From Taeniopygia guttata (Eukaryota; Chordata; Aves; Passeriformes; Estrildidae): a DNA stretch of 64,000 bases. The translations under genes and the position numbers were made by a program. Shown one piece after another: positions 34,480 to 49,737 of this stretch. Location: NCBI RefSeq assembly GCF_048771995.1, contig NC_133024.1:29032001-29096000 (forward strand). The letters are read 5' to 3'. Under the pieces are notes generated by a model. It saw only the letters and a list, made by a program, of their open reading frames with translations. It was not told the DNA's origin and searched no databases. How positions within the stretch are numbered: position 1 is the stretch's first letter; the number at the start of each line of letters is the position of its first letter.

Positions 34480-35300
34480 TGAGGGAGGAACTGTCCATTC
34501 TGTGTACATGAGTTTTGTGTCTGGACATCTAAGGGCTAGGAACTGGAGTCAGACCACAGGCACCAGCAGCTGGAGAGAGCAGAGCAGGCAAACTTAAGCA
34601 GCAGGCACGGGAGTAGGGCCACAGGCAAGAGGGGCCATGTGTTCCCCATGCTGGCAGCTGGGGAGAGAGAGGGTGTGCGAACCCGCGATCACTAGTGAAC
34701 ATGAAGCCAGACTACCTGGCAAGTAAGTGAGGTGAGCTGGGCTCCAGGGTGTGTCTCTAATGGCAAGAAAAATGAGAGGTGGCAACCAGAAGGAGCAGGG
34801 GAATCCCAGGCATTTCTTGGAGAGGGAGCTGTGTGAGAGGTGTGTGTATGGACATAATGATGACTGGACTGCAGCACTAGGGGACTCAGACGTCCAAGGG
34901 CTGGCACATGTGACTGGGATCCAGTGACAGCCACTGGACTCAGTATTTCAGCATGGAAACATGTGGAAAGTTTGCACACTGTACATGTGTATACATATAT
35001 TTCCTACTATTGAATCCTTGTCTAGAACCCTGATTTCTCACTGCAAACGCCAGCCAGAGAGGGACAAAAGATGAGGCCATCGGTGCTGTTCTGTGACTGC
35101 ATCTGTCTTGATCCATGTCTTCAGCTGTGTATACGTGTATGTATGCTTGGTATTTATCTGTATAAATACTGGGCAGACTTTCTTACTGACGGCTAGGCCA
35201 GGGGGCCTGGAGCTGTGGCAGCTTCCCCTCTGTCAACCCAGACTAACAGTGAGCCTTGGGGGAAAACTGAGATCTCCTCCCTAAGGGTAAAAGAGACCAC
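34480..35300 (+). mobile_element. Possible LTR-type repeat
   Basis: The stretch has the character of an avian ERV LTR: GC-richer than its surroundings, with internal near-repeats of 'gggctaggaactggagtcagaccacaggcaccagcagctgg' type. A TATA-like 'ctgtataaata' lies near 35,158, followed by 'cttactgacggctaggcc'. Ends are not defined, and no target duplication was found. Assignment is tentative. Confidence 0.35.
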
Positions 35301-36291
35301 AGAAGAGTTATGACAATGAGGAAAGGGCTGAGGTATGCTGCCCACATGGAAGAGAAACAAGGGAATAAGGCAAGTATTCTTACTAAAGTGTGTTTAACAT
35401 ACACTGGGAACAGTAAGTACTGGCTTAGCAGGGGTTTGTGCTGGATTTGGAAACTAATGTAATGAAACAGAGCATCAGGGAAAGGTGGTCTTCCCTGTTC
35501 CAAATGATAGAGGAAAATGCCTGTTGCAAAGCAAGGAAGGCACTGACAACCCATTATCTGACCTACATGTAGGCTTAGTGCATAAAGTCCAGACTAGAAC
35601 TTCATCCAAGTCAGTGGCAATGGTGAGCATCAGATGGCTCTGTAGTTTTACGGGATTTAAGGCATTTCAGGCCAGTCCCTTTCATCAGTCTACACTAGTA
35701 CAGGCAGGTCCTCCAGGGCCAGTTCTTTGCAGACAATTCTTAGAGGAATCCTTGCTCCTCAGGCTTGTCATCCCTTGCCCAGTCAGACCCATGTTGCTCC
35801 TTTACAGCACTCACCCCCAAACAGTGCAGTCAAATTCTATCTCTAATGGAAGCATCTTGTCTGCTTATTTGATGAAAGTTCCTTTTCCTCATCCATTCTA
35901 TTTCTCCGTGCCAGCCTTGCTGGCTACCACCTCTAAACTTCTTCCCAAGCTTTTCAGACCATCTGACTTTCCACATTACTACGTTTACACTTTCCCCAGT
36001 CCTTCTTTGTCTTCGTTTTTGTTTCCCAAACTCTCCATCACATATTTTTCTAGCAAAGAGTCAGCTTCTAGATTTAGAGATGTTAAAATTGCTCAGTTTG
36101 TATAGGCTTGGGGTACACAGACCTTCCAGGGAAGGTTCTTCACCTCTTCTGCTCTCTTGCAGATTATGTGCTGGATGAGATGGATTAAATAAATACTTTC
36201 AAATCTGATGTCCCCTCTTCTGTGTCCTTTCAAGACCCTTCCTTTCTGGTCCAGCCATTTGCTGAAGATTACTGGGGTACAGTCTGTTTCC
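35301..36291. other. Gene-free interval with one long plus-strand frame
   Basis: A plus-strand frame of 206 codons (35,485-36,105) has no recognisable domain, signal peptide or compositional pattern of a gene, and I take it as chance. Nothing else is seen. Confidence 0.35.
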
Positions 36292-36297
36292 CACCTC

Positions 36298-36609
36298 TGT
36301 TGTTGTTGAGGCGGGACAGGAATGAGAAGACTCTGATTCAGAAGGCTGTGAGAGTAAAACTCTGATTTATTCAAAATACACTGCTCTTTTATATAGAGCT
36401 TCGTAAAGGTTAAATCTATTGGTCCTAAAGTGAAAACAATCTACAACATTGGTTCAGAGTGCTTGACGCACAGTGATAGAACTTAACTATAAACAGTGTG
36501 AGAACAAGAGAGATAAAGAATTATTTACATTCCTTCCCAGCTCTTTCCCAGGCCTTTTGCCTGGCTAGAAACTCTCAGTTTCTTTCTTTGACTGAATCTG
36601 AGTCCCACA
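36298..36609 (-). mobile_element. Solo ERV LTR with 6-bp target duplication
   Basis: The 312-bp element runs from TGTTGTTG to CCCACA with TG...CA ends and is flanked by perfect 6-bp direct repeats CACCTC (36,292-36,297 and 36,610-36,615). On the minus strand it carries a TATA box (CTATATAAAAGAG, about 36,390-36,402) followed by AATAAA (about 36,367), which sets its sense as minus. No internal viral sequence is present. A 6-bp duplication fits a class II (ERVK/alpharetrovirus-like) integrase. Confidence 0.85.
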
Positions 36610-37339
36610 CACCTCAAAGGCTGAGGCTTTATAGCCATATCTGGCTTGATGTAGGAACCCTGTTATTAGGATTTTCCTACCCTTCTTCCTAGTACCATAC
36701 TATTTTCTTACCTTTTCCCTCTGGCCATAGTCATCCAGAATCCCTTTCCAGTTCCTGAGTTCAGGCACTCTGAAACAAGTCATAACTTTCCTTCTTCAAC
36801 TCCCTAAAACCTAACAAAAACCAGAATGGCTGCAAGGTAATGAAGAAATCAGAGAGGACATGAAGGCTCTGCAGAATTGGACATTGTTGGACACGGGATA
36901 TTATAGCAAAATATAAGAAACCCCATCTGAAATATTTTTTGACAGTACTAGAAGAGTGTTCTTCAAAAATTCTTAATTGTACACCTCTATCAGGGAAGTA
37001 TTTTTAAACACATACATCCAGTATATGTACATTTAGTAGCTGATAATTAGGTATGTGTAACACTAAAGTTCTAATGCTTCCACCTCACACCTTGGTGCAT
37101 CATCTTGCACCCCCCATTGAAGACTCCTGCAGAGGAACATCTTAAGCCAGCAGTCTGTCACTGAATATGGATTTCAGATGCAAAGTCTAGAAGATTCATA
37201 GCCCTTCACCAAACACTCTCCTGAGCCCCAGCAACTGAGGCGTTGATGTTCCAAGTCCTAGGTGTGCCTGTCCAGGAACACTTCACTGGCAGAAGACACT
37301 TGGGAATAGAGGAGCAATTGCTCCTCCACCACAAAGCTC

Positions 37340-37440
37340 TGTGAGATCAGAGAATCACAGAATATTCTGAGGTGGAAGGGACCCACAAGGATCACAAGTC
37401 CAGCTTTTAAGTGAATGGCTCGAACAGCGATCAAACCCAT
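37340..37440 (-). mobile_element. Short CR1 LINE 3'-end fragment
   Basis: The plus strand reads 'agaatcacagaatattctga', then 'ggaagggacccacaaggatc', which is the reverse complement of a CR1-type 3' end. Only about 100 bases remain. Confidence 0.55.
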
Positions 37441-38398
37441 GACTGAGATGCAAAATGACTAAGCTCAGAAACTTCATGTTTTATGCTCATGGGAAGCTTT
37501 ACCTCTGTCAGCCCATGGTTTTAACAGGTTTCTATTTCCCAGGATCTTGCATCAGCCTGGACAAATATATTTCCTTTATCTGAGTCCTGTGATGATAGAG
37601 CTGACCAAAATACTTGAACTAGGAACATGGAGTTCCAGAAAAACAAGCTGCCATTGCTTGTCCATTGATAATATCTAACACAGCTACCCTTCAGTCACCA
37701 GTCCTCCCCCTTCCTGTGCCCCCAGGAGCCACCAGCTTTCTACTGCAGCATTACTGCATGAAATGAGAAACGTGTTTACAGCAGTGGATGTACACCCTTG
37801 AGTATATTCTTTGAAGGAGATTATAAAAAGCCTTTCAATAGGTTTGTGGGATGTTCAGCACCACTGAGAAGGAATTATTTATGTTTCAGACAGGGATTTC
37901 TTCTCCTAAAGAAAGAAAGAAAAGAGGGTCATCAGAGCATGTTCAAATTTCAGCTGTAATTCAAAGGGGTCTGTTCATCCTCCACAGTTCTCATGGAAAG
38001 GCCTGAAGGGCTGCTCTGAGTCTTCTTCCTGGATGACCCCTGAATCGTATGTCAGAAAACCATTTACCTTCATTTGACATCAGTTTTCCCCATGAGCAGA
38101 ACACCATGGAGTTCTGGACTTTATGGGAGCCTCCAGAAGGGGTGTCAGAGAGGCTCTTAGGAGAATGAGAGAGGCTTGGGTGAGGTATGTTCACTAGATA
38201 CCTGCCATCAAAAACTTAGGAACGCAAGAGCCACAGGAGCTGTGATCCAGATCTTTGGCTGTGAGCTTTAGCAGTAGCCTAGGAAGAGGTCAGGAGTCTC
38301 CTCTTGCCGATTTAAGCAAGTAGCTTAGGGAACCTCAGAGATCATGTTTTGTTGCAGTTTGAATTAATTTTATTGATTCCTTATTAAGTAATTTGTTC

Positions 38399-39007
38399 TG
38401 TTGTACCCCCGTGTTCTCCCCAAAGTGGTTCACCCCTGGGTTTTACCCTCCCTCAAAGCTGTCCCTCATGCCACTTCCCGCCCCTTGTTCCAGCTCTTTT
38501 CCTGCCTGTGAAGGCAACCCAGCCCCTTTTGCTCCTGAACCCTCTGCGACTTTAACCTCAGGCCAATCCCTGACTGCAACACCCTTTTGCAATTCCCCTA
38601 TTCCTGGAAGGCCCATTGGCCCATGTGACCCATCCTCTCCACCCTCCTACTCCAACTGGCCCCAGGCGCTTGATGTAATCCCCTCACTCCTCCCCTGAGG
38701 ATTCCCTGTCAGTTACCTGTTTGTAGCCTCTGATTTGTATCTGTATAAAACCCCTTGCACAGGAGTGCCCAAGGGTCTTTGTTTCTGATCTCTTTAGTTG
38801 GCATTAACCGTTCCTTGTGGAACCTCAAGATGGAGAGCCTCCTCCATTCCCCTCTGCCTGGTCCCTGTCGTGGCTTGTGTCTGGCCCCATAGAGCAAGTG
38901 GCTCTAAAGGTTCTGCCTTTTGTAAATCCCCATACTGAGGCAGTTCCCCACTCCTGGTGTGGCATCAGAGTTCTAAGATTTAGCCTGGGCTCCAGGTAGC
39001 CACAGCA
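38399..39007 (+). mobile_element. ERV LTR, probably solo
   Basis: The element of about 609 bp starts TGTTGTACCCCC and ends CCACAGCA; its ends form a short imperfect inverted repeat. The flanks ttgttc (38,393-38,398) and atgttc (39,008-39,013) agree at 5 of 6 bases and may be an old target duplication. A TATA box ('tctgtataaaacccc', near 38,740) lies at the expected place, and a pyrimidine-rich U3 precedes it. No internal region is seen. The family is not identified. Confidence 0.6.
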
Positions 39008-39013
39008 ATGTTC

Positions 39014-40782
39014 TTCTTGGGGATTATCAGCCAACCCTGTATGATGCACTTCCTGCTGTTAAGAATAATTTATATGTTAAAGATCAGAGAAGATTAAAAA
39101 AGTAACAAAGAAAAACAATCAAAAGTGCCAAGATAAAGGCAGGTATGGGTAAGCTTCCTGATTCAAATGCTCACTTGCTAATTCACCTAAAATTTGTATG
39201 ATAATAAACCAAATGGAAAATTCCATGAAAGAAAGGTAAGCAGTTGTAGCCTAAGTGCTACCTTACAGGATACGAAAGCTAAGGATCAGGAAAAATATTG
39301 TTCTAAAACATGGGTCTGGTTCTATGCCAATGGCATGTTTTGGACAAAGAAAACAGAAATCCACAGATCAAATGAAACACTATAGTAAACTGGGAATTTT
39401 TCTTGCTCCACTTAGTTGTGATGGGATTGGACAGCTTTGGTAATTTTTGACACTCTTTGTCCTATTATGGACATTTTCCTTTCCCACAGGAAGCTTCTAA
39501 TAATTTCTTTCACAGGATACAACATGCTTGTAAGAAAGCTGTGCATTAATACCAGTTTAAAGGCCAACAGAATTCATGCACCACCTTGGAGAAGTCCCTG
39601 GTCTTGGACTTATACTTCAACATGGAGGAAAATTTCCCTCTGGACAGTGATACAGTGCGTATCCGTCCTCCAGGGTCCATAAAAAAATTAACCGAGAAAT
39701 GGAGAGGAAGAGTATTCCTATTTAGTCTCTCAAGCTATTCCAGCATCTCCAAGCATATGGCTTCTCTTTAATGTCTCTGGAGAGAATCCCGTGTCTTTTA
39801 GGAGCTAACACAACAAAGTTGGCAGCTGCTTGGAAAATGAACACGATTATTCAGCAAAGCATTAAGCTTTAGTAAACTTTGCATCATGACAGAAATCCCC
39901 ACTCCTGCAGAGAGGGGTTTCAGAAGATCTCACAATTTGTGTTCACAGGATTATTGCTCATCTACACTGCACTCATGAACATCAGCATTGTAGTGAAATT
40001 CTTGTGTGGAAAAGTCAGTCTGTAGATGATTCCAAAGATGCATAAAAGCATGGTTTGGTACTTAGGCAGACATTTAAATACAGGTTAGCAGAGAGAAATT
40101 TGAAAAGGGAGATGCTGAGCATTCCCACATTTGAACTATTGAACTTGGGAAGCAGTAGGGGGCACAGGATTGTTTTTCTATCCTCCCTTTTGAAATTAAA
40201 GTGGAGGAATTTTATTAAGGAAAACACTGTGCTGCATATGATAAAACCACACATTATTCAAGACAAGAAATTTGCTAAAATAAACTGAACAAAGTTCACC
40301 ACTGGGTTTGGTGGAGTTTCGGGTTTTTTCCCCAAATAAATGCAATGTAACTTTCTGTCCACTACCTAAAATATTCAACTTTGGGTAAAAATGTGCAATT
40401 TTAAGAAAGATACCATCAGCACAGAGGAATCTGAAAGAGGTTTGAGAGTTGTTATTCCTGTTATACAGGTGCTGTGTATAAGAATGAGACAGACAAACAA
40501 CTACACATCATCCAAAGCCAAAAGGTATTTTTAGATTGAAGGCTACCTTACAGAATGACTAAAATAGCTCGCTATCTTAGCAGAGGTTTATGATTAACAG
40601 GTGTGTTATTTGTACATTCTACCAATACCTGTTAATGCCCACATTTGGATCTTCAAATTTTCCACTATGTAACTTTTGTCTGGAAAAAATCTTGGACTAG
40701 AGATAAGACCACCACCAAGAACATATTTCTAGCAGCTCCCAAGTCCGGTCAACCAGTCTGGGTTTGAGGTCGAATCAAGACC
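39014..40782. other. 5' flank of the trypsinogen gene
   Basis: No gene is seen. The last 150 bases before the ATG should hold the promoter and short 5' UTR, but I find no clear TATA box. E-box and TTTCC-like motifs (around 40,627-40,670) are too degenerate to call a pancreatic PTF1 site. Confidence 0.35.
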
Positions 40783-43838
<3,056 letters not shown>

Positions 43839-43920
43839 GATGCTTGTTTGGTGTGACCTGTATTTTCTCATCATCATTTCTGTTCTTTTGTGTCTGGACA
43901 AGCAGAAATTATGAGAAATT

Positions 43921-43926
43921 AATAAA
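43921..43926 (+). terminator. Trypsinogen polyadenylation signal
   Basis: AATAAA lies about 83 bases past the stop codon, in 'attaataaagactttcag'. Confidence 0.8.
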
Positions 43927-45349
43927 GACTTTCAGGCACTCCTACTTTTTCCACTGTTTCTCTGGGAACTTCCAAAAGCTGTTATATGGAGCACTGTGGC
44001 AGTGAACATCTCTCAGGGGAAAATATTTATTATTTGTAGTGCCTCTCAATTGGCAGGGTCTTGGAACACTTTGTAGGCTCATCATCAAGAGTCTTTCAAT
44101 CAGTTACGTGCTCTTGTTTCTGAAGCTGAACATAATTTCTCTTCTTTTTGAACAGGAAAAATAATAGCTCATTTTTCAATAGTTCTAGAAGTGATTCTGA
44201 AATTCATCCTCAAACACTGCCTATCCCCCTTCCTCTAGAAATACTAGCAGCTGCAGCATGTCATCCTTTCTTTGAGACAGCTTATATCACTGCCTGAGGA
44301 ACAGAAGAGGGATGAAGGTGGTGAGGGCCAGGAGGTCAGTAGCAGGCAGGGCATTGCAGTAGAGACTTTGGATCTGCCATGTTGAAGTGTTAGAACTTGC
44401 CAGAAGGCTGATTAGGATGTCATGGTTTTTGCTTGCATAGTCCCAGAATGAGGCTGTAGTGTCCCAAATCCCAAGAAGAAAAGAAGGTCAGGAGAGAGGA
44501 GGGTGGGAAGTGAGGAGAGAAGGCAGAAAAGCTGCAGGAAGAAAAGACTTAGAGCTGGGAGGGAAGCGGGAACAAAAGCCAGAAAGTGAGGAAGGCAAGG
44601 AAGAAATCAGGAGAGAAGGAAGAAAGATAAAAACGCAAAAATCTAAAAAAGGACAAACACTGAAAGGAAGACAGGAAATTAAAGTAGCAGGAGTGGAGGA
44701 AGAAAGGCTCAGAGTGATGGTAGCCATGAGTATCTGCTGCTGCCTGGGGCTTTTTGCCTACAGTGTCTGAATACAGTCAAGATTGGGTTACGTCATAAAT
44801 ATTGGAGTGTTCAGGTTACAGAATATTGGTGGTAACTTAGGGTCCCAGGTGCACAGCTGTGTGCCCATTTCCATTTCAGACCAGTGGACCAAGGACCAGT
44901 GGGCCTTGTCTTTCCAGCATGCAGAGAAGAAAAGGGATGTGTGAACTATTCCACACCCTGCTTCCCAAGCCATGAGTTGACACAACAGAAAGAAAATAAG
45001 GAGAGATGGATGGGGAATGGAATAGGGAATAATAGGAAATTAATAGAAGAGGACAGAAGGGAAAAGTCAGGGGGGCAGACAGAAAGATGTGGAAGGAGGA
45101 AAGTGAGAAGCAGTCTGTGAATGGCAGAGAAATGAGGTGAGTCAGTGAGGACAAGAAGAAATCAGAGTCAGAAGGTGATTCAGAGATGGGAAAGGATGGA
45201 CAAGCAGCTAGAGACCATGCAAAAGACAGACAGATGGACAGACAGACATACACTGTCTTTCCTAAAGAGCGGGATGGCAGGTAAGAAAATGGAGTTCTGT
45301 CAAACACAGGGTTCAGGGTGTGGTGGTGGCAGATCCCTGTTTGCCTAGA
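43927..45349. other. Purine-rich intergenic DNA
   Basis: 44,459-44,710 and 44,985-45,250 are strongly purine-rich on the plus strand (GGAAGAAAG-type) and end in GACAGACA repeats. Similar tracts follow the other group A V genes (about 51,500-51,780, 56,020-56,180, 63,050-63,240), so they are part of the V repeat unit. The long frames inside are low complexity, not genes. Confidence 0.5.
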
Positions 45350-45389
45350 AAACTTTGTGCTGTGCTGCACCTGCCTTTGAGTCACTGTG
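45350..45389 (-). promoter_or_regulatory. RSS of group A V gene at 45.4 kb
   Basis: The minus strand reads heptamer CACAGTG (perfect), about a 24-bp spacer, and nonamer ACAAAGTTT (5 of 9). With a 23-bp spacer the nonamer fit is worse. Confidence 0.75.
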
Positions 45390-46166
45390 GATCTTGTTCA
45401 GCACAGAAATATGTGCCTGTGTCATTGAGGAGGGCAGGCTGTATCTCCACAGATAAATGGTTGTTCCTAGTCCCACTGCTCTGGAAGCGATTTTTGAATT
45501 CCTTCTCAATATCTGCTTTGCCACCTTCCAATGAATATACAACCAATTGCATGCTTGCATCCTTCTCCATGGGTAACTTGTACCAGTACATGGTCTTGAC
45601 CGCATTCCCCAATCCAGAACATTCCAGAGTCACGGCGTCTCCCACCCGGACGATTGTATCTGGTGATTGCTGAAGGGCCCAGCCTGGAAGGAAAGGACAT
45701 GAAAGGTGGAAAGTGAAATGCATTGAAGAAAACAAAAATATACATCCTTGATGAATGCCATGGGATGGAATGCCACCAGGATATCAGAAAGCTAAAAGGA
45801 GAGTGCCCTCTGAAAAAAGAACACAGGATCATCTCTGAAAAAGACATACAGGATCAAAAACCACCAACAATCCACCTTCAAATGCACTAGTAAATCTGTT
45901 AAGAGAAATAATGACTTTGGGACTCTCAAGTAAAGTATTAAAAAGGGGCAGGAAAAAACAAATTTGCAGCTTTGCAAAGTTTCATGATTCAATAGGTGGT
46001 GGAAAGGCTCACCTGGTTTACTGTCCAACCCCCCCAGGAGCTGCCAGCAACTTGGAGCACAGCTGAGGATGCAGCACCAGCAGCTCCAGTGCAGCTACTC
46101 AAGAGGAAGGGAAGCCCACTTACCCACAGGGAGCAGCATGACCACAAGGAACCACTGGAAATCCAT
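45390..46166 (-). CDS. TRBV: TRB variable gene, group A, copy 1
   Basis: The leader exon (46,166-46,124, 43 nt) encodes MDFQWFLVVMLLPV plus a split glycine, with donor GTAAGT. The V exon (45,683-45,390, 294 nt) opens WALQQSPDTIVRVGDAVTLE. The core is MYWYKLPMEKDASMQLVVYS, and the second cysteine is in LNDTGTYFCAEQD. It is intact. It is the array member closest to the trypsinogen gene and the most divergent of group A in CDR1 (GLGNAVKT against ASGKDFVN in the others). A CRE-like site lies 130 bp upstream of the ATG. Confidence 0.92.
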
Positions 46167-46294
46167 AGGGAAAGGTCCCCTCCTGCCAGCCACCTGCCCC
46201 TGGTGACAGCACAGACACAGAGATGTGTAAAGAGGAGAGGTGGAGAGGACGAGATCCTTCTCTCTGTGGGTGGGCAGGGGAGTGAGCGGGAGTC

Positions 46295-46307
46295 TGAAAT
46301 GTCACAA
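46295..46307 (-). promoter_or_regulatory. Possible V promoter CRE-like element (45.4 kb gene)
   Basis: TTGTGACATTTCA on the minus strand resembles the conserved TRBV promoter decamer (AGTGACATCA type). It is kept at 52,792-52,804 and nearly so at 57,219-57,231. Confidence 0.35.
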
Positions 46308-47261
46308 GGCTGTTGGCTGTCCAGGAGCGGTGGGGAATGACACCTGCAGGCAGTCATGAGGTGCTTGTACTCTGCTCCTCTGGCTGCCTGCTGTGTGTGA
46401 ACGTGGCTGTGCAGGAGTAGCTGGGACTCCAGTAGGTAGCATGGTTCAGAGCTGTGTGCTGCTACACACTGACCTTCTCCATGCCAGAGAAGAATGGATA
46501 TTCTCCTTGCCTCTTTTCTGCAGCACTCTACAAAAGAGCACCAGGACACAAATGGACAAAGCTGGAGAAAACCATGTCCTCTTCTCTGCACTGCCCTGCT
46601 CAGCTACCCAAGGCAGTGGGACATCCCTGAAGGCAGGAGGAGACACTCGTAGTTTGTGTGCACTGAGTTTGGGTACTGAGGTGTGACAGACTCTGCCCAT
46701 CCATGCTGTGCTGTGTGCACAGCAGAGCGAGGCTGGCCCATACAGGACATCAAGTGATGTGACTGCTCAAGGCTGTCCTGGGCTTTGCAGTGAAGATGTT
46801 CCCTGTGTCCTGTCTGCAGAGGAGAGCAGCAATGCCTCCAGATCCTCCCAAGACCTCTGCTGTAGCTCTGAGTGTGTCCCATTGCAATCATTTACCTACA
46901 CTGCCTAGAAAGATTCAGGGAAGACCCCAGATTCTTCTAAAGAAGGGGGAGGAAATAGCAAACAGATTAGGCTACTTTGTAGAATCCCCTAATCCTCAGA
47001 CCACCAGCAGCACTCCAGCGGAAAGGAGGCTGTGCCTGATGTGTCCATGCAAAGCGTCCCCAATGGCTTGGGGTGTGCAGAGAGCAGGGCAGAGGGAGCC
47101 TTGAGGAAGTCACTATATTTGAGGGAGTTAGTGATGTTGAACAGGCATGGCTGCCATGTGGGGCCCTCTGTTTAAGTCCTGGGAAGCTTGGACATTAGGA
47201 TGGAATCTGCAGGGTAAGAACCACCTGGAGTGCCCCATGCAGGCCTGTGCTGTGCACAGGT
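46308..47261. other. Flank shared by group A V units
   Basis: Noncoding. It matches parts of 53,340-53,870 and 57,500-58,017. No gene is seen. Confidence 0.4.
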
Positions 47262-48212
47262 TTGTGTTATGCAGGACAGAATCACGGGATGGGCCAGCTA
47301 AGAAGGGACCTCAGGTGGTCACTGCTCCAGCCTCCTTGCTCAAGCAGAGTCATCCCAGAGCACACGACACACGATTGTATCCAGATGGTTCTTGGATATC
47401 TCCAGGGAAAGAGACTCCGCAACTTCTTTGTGCAATCTGCTCCAGTGCACAGTCACTCACATTGCAAAGCTCTGACCTTAGATTCAGGTGGAACTTCCTG
47501 TGCTTCATTTTCTGCCCATTGCCTCCTGACCTAGTGTTGGGCATCAAGGTGAAGAACCTGGTTCCACCTCTTGGAACCCTCCCTCCAAATACTTGTAGAC
47601 ATCGACGACGTGGCTATTTAGTTCTTTATTTTCAAGGCAAAACAGGCCCAGGTCCCTTAGTCTCTATACACTAAAGAGGTGCTCCACTCTACTAATCATC
47701 TTTTATCACCTGTCCTGGACATTCTCCAGGACATCCATGTCTCTTTTGTACCAAGGAGCCCAGAAATTGACACAACACCGAAGATTTCCCTCACCAGAGC
47801 TGAGTGGAGTGGCAGGATGACCTCCCTCACCCTGCTGGCAATGTTCTTCCTAATGCATCCCAGGACACCACTGGCTTCTTGGCCAACAGGGCACCTTGAT
47901 GGCTCATGGAAAGCTTCTTGTCCACCAGGGTCCCAGATCCTTTTCTGAAGCGCTGCTTCCCAGAAGGTTAGCACCGAGCCTGTGCTGGGATATGGGGGTA
48001 TTTTTCCACACACGTAGTGTCCTGCATTTTCTTTTGCTCAATTTCAGAAGGTTCTTCTCTGCCATCCCTCCAACCTGTCAAGGCCAATCTGAAGGGCTGC
48101 ACAGCCCACTCAGGTATCAGCAACACCTCCTAACTTGATGTTATCAGAGAACTTCATTAGGAGAGTCTCTACCCCTTCATCTGAGTCGCTGATATGTAGA
48201 ACACGCTAACCT
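47262..48212 (-). mobile_element. CR1 LINE, 5'-truncated, array copy 1
   Basis: The element is in minus orientation. Its 3' UTR (47,262-47,690) is followed by the end of ORF2, where the frame reads CR1 reverse-transcriptase tail sequence such as CIRKNIASRVREVILPLHSA. Several frame breaks are present, and it is dead. The same element is at 59,862-60,812, and it is absent from the middle A-B unit (between 53,870 and 53,900). Confidence 0.85.
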
Positions 48213-48877
48213 GTGGGAAAGCTCTATTAGCTGCACAGTTTGCTAACATAACCTGTAATTTTTAGAATTATTTTGGCAAAGATAAACTGAATGTGGATCA
48301 AGGGCTGGAAGGCAGGTGGATCCTGCCCCAGACACCACTCTACATGGGAGAGTTATGGATTCACATAATCCTTTTCCTGAGTAAGCACAGGCTTGTGCTC
48401 TGCTGTTCATATTAATTGGCCACAGAACAACCACAGACATGTCGTTGTAACAGAGAAGTGTGTGTTGCAGCTCCCACATGGTACTGGCTACTTCCACACC
48501 TGCCAGGCCTTGCCTTTATCTACAGGTGCACCAAAAACTTCCCACACAAGCACTTGTTCTTTTCTGACAGTGAGAATTACATGCAGGATTGACTGGAGTT
48601 AAGTAAAAGAATGTCAACAGAGTGCAGATTGAAGACAGAAAGAAGAAGGTGGGAAAGGGAAAAGAGACAGAGAGGAGAAGAAGGCCTGACAGAATCAAGT
48701 GTAGTGCAAGTAAGACTCCAGAGGAAGGACTGGAGTGGCAAGGGGGAAAAAATGGACATACAAACAATCAGCATCTGAGAAGAGAAGGAAGGCAAGGCTA
48801 GGAAGCACAGCAGCTTATGAATGAGAAGCCTTCTGCAGCACCCACAAGGTGGAAAGGAGGTCCTGTATGTGCAGGGA
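48213..48877. other. 3' flank of group B V gene at 48.9 kb
   Basis: Noncoding; shared with 60,813-61,480. The 3' half (48,600-48,877) is purine-rich and also shared with 53,900-54,168. Confidence 0.4.
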
Positions 48878-48917
48878 GAAGTTTGTGCTCAGCTCCCTCA
48901 GCAGTCTCACCACTGTG
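48878..48917 (-). promoter_or_regulatory. RSS of group B V gene at 48.9 kb
   Basis: The minus strand reads heptamer CACAGTG, about a 24-bp spacer, and nonamer ACAAACTTC (6 of 9). All three group B genes share it. Confidence 0.78.
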
Positions 48918-49643
48918 ATCACTCTCAGCACAGTAGTATGTGCCAGAGTCATTGAGAAAGGCATGTTCTATTGAGAGGGTGATACTGTCTCCTTTTATCT
49001 TGCTGCTCTTGAAATGGCTCTCAAAACCCTTCTCCACCGCTGGGTTACCACCTTCGAATGCATAAACCAACTGGGTCAGACTGGAATTCTTCTCGGAATG
49101 CCGCACAAACCAGTACATAGCTCTGTTGGAAGTTTTCTTCTTGGAACATTCCAGATTCACAGACTGGCCTTCTTTTATCACCATGTCTGGAGACTGTTCC
49201 AGGGCTAACACTGGAAAGGAAAAGTAGGAGCAGTGAGGAGAAGGAGGAAAAGGGAAACACTGTGGATTGGTAGGGAAAGTGTTAGTTGAAATAGAGCAGC
49301 CAAGGGAGCCAAGGGACAGCTCTTACAGATCAGCAGGTGAATTTCCAATCTCTCCTCAATAGGCAACATGCATTACTGGGCAGTTTGAGTTCAAAACCAG
49401 GAACCATCTATGGGCTGCAGAAACAATTACAAATTGACAGCCATTGCAGAAGATTCAGGGATTCCTGCCCAACATATTCACTGCTTAGCCTCAATGCAGA
49501 AAGCTCTGCAGAAGGAAGCAGAAGCAGGAACAGGCTACACAGCTGGGAGAGCAGCAGCGGGATCAGTGGACGTGCTCAGGGCAGTGTTGAGTTCACTTAC
49601 CCAGAGGGGCCAGCATGGCCACAAAGAACCAGCAGGGAACCAT
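48918..49643 (-). CDS. TRBV: TRB variable gene, group B, copy 1
   Basis: The leader exon (49,643-49,601) encodes MVPCWFFVAMLAPL and a split codon. The V exon (49,210-48,918, 293 nt) opens VLALEQSPDMVIKEGQSVNL. The first cysteine is in LECSKKK, the core is AMYWFVRHSEKNSS (Phe in place of the usual Tyr after Trp), and the second cysteine is in LNDSGTYYCAESD. It is intact. Framework 3 is identical in all three group B genes, whereas CDR1 reads KKKTSNR here, KMQSSST and KKKSSSA in the others. Confidence 0.92.
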
Positions 49644-49723
49644 GGAAGGAAATGCCCCTAACCTCACAGCAACCTGCCTCTTGTAGCTGCCCAAAGATAT
49701 GTGGAGAGGGAGCAGTGGGTGAG

Positions 49724-49737
49724 TGTGAGACATCTCA
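49724..49737 (-). promoter_or_regulatory. Possible V promoter element (48.9 kb gene)
   Basis: TGAGATGTCTCACA on the minus strand is a near-palindrome about 81 bp upstream of the leader ATG, CRE-like, and is kept in the other group B genes (55,037-55,050 and 62,348-62,361) with one change. Confidence 0.35.

Noticed and set aside
35485-36105. Plus-strand frame of 206 codons
   Set aside because: No recognisable domain or membrane/signal pattern, no repeat elsewhere in the window, and composition like its noncoding surroundings. Treated as chance.
44459-44770. Plus-strand frame rich in Lys/Glu/Arg/Gly
   Set aside because: Low-complexity purine tract that recurs beside other V genes; not a protein gene.
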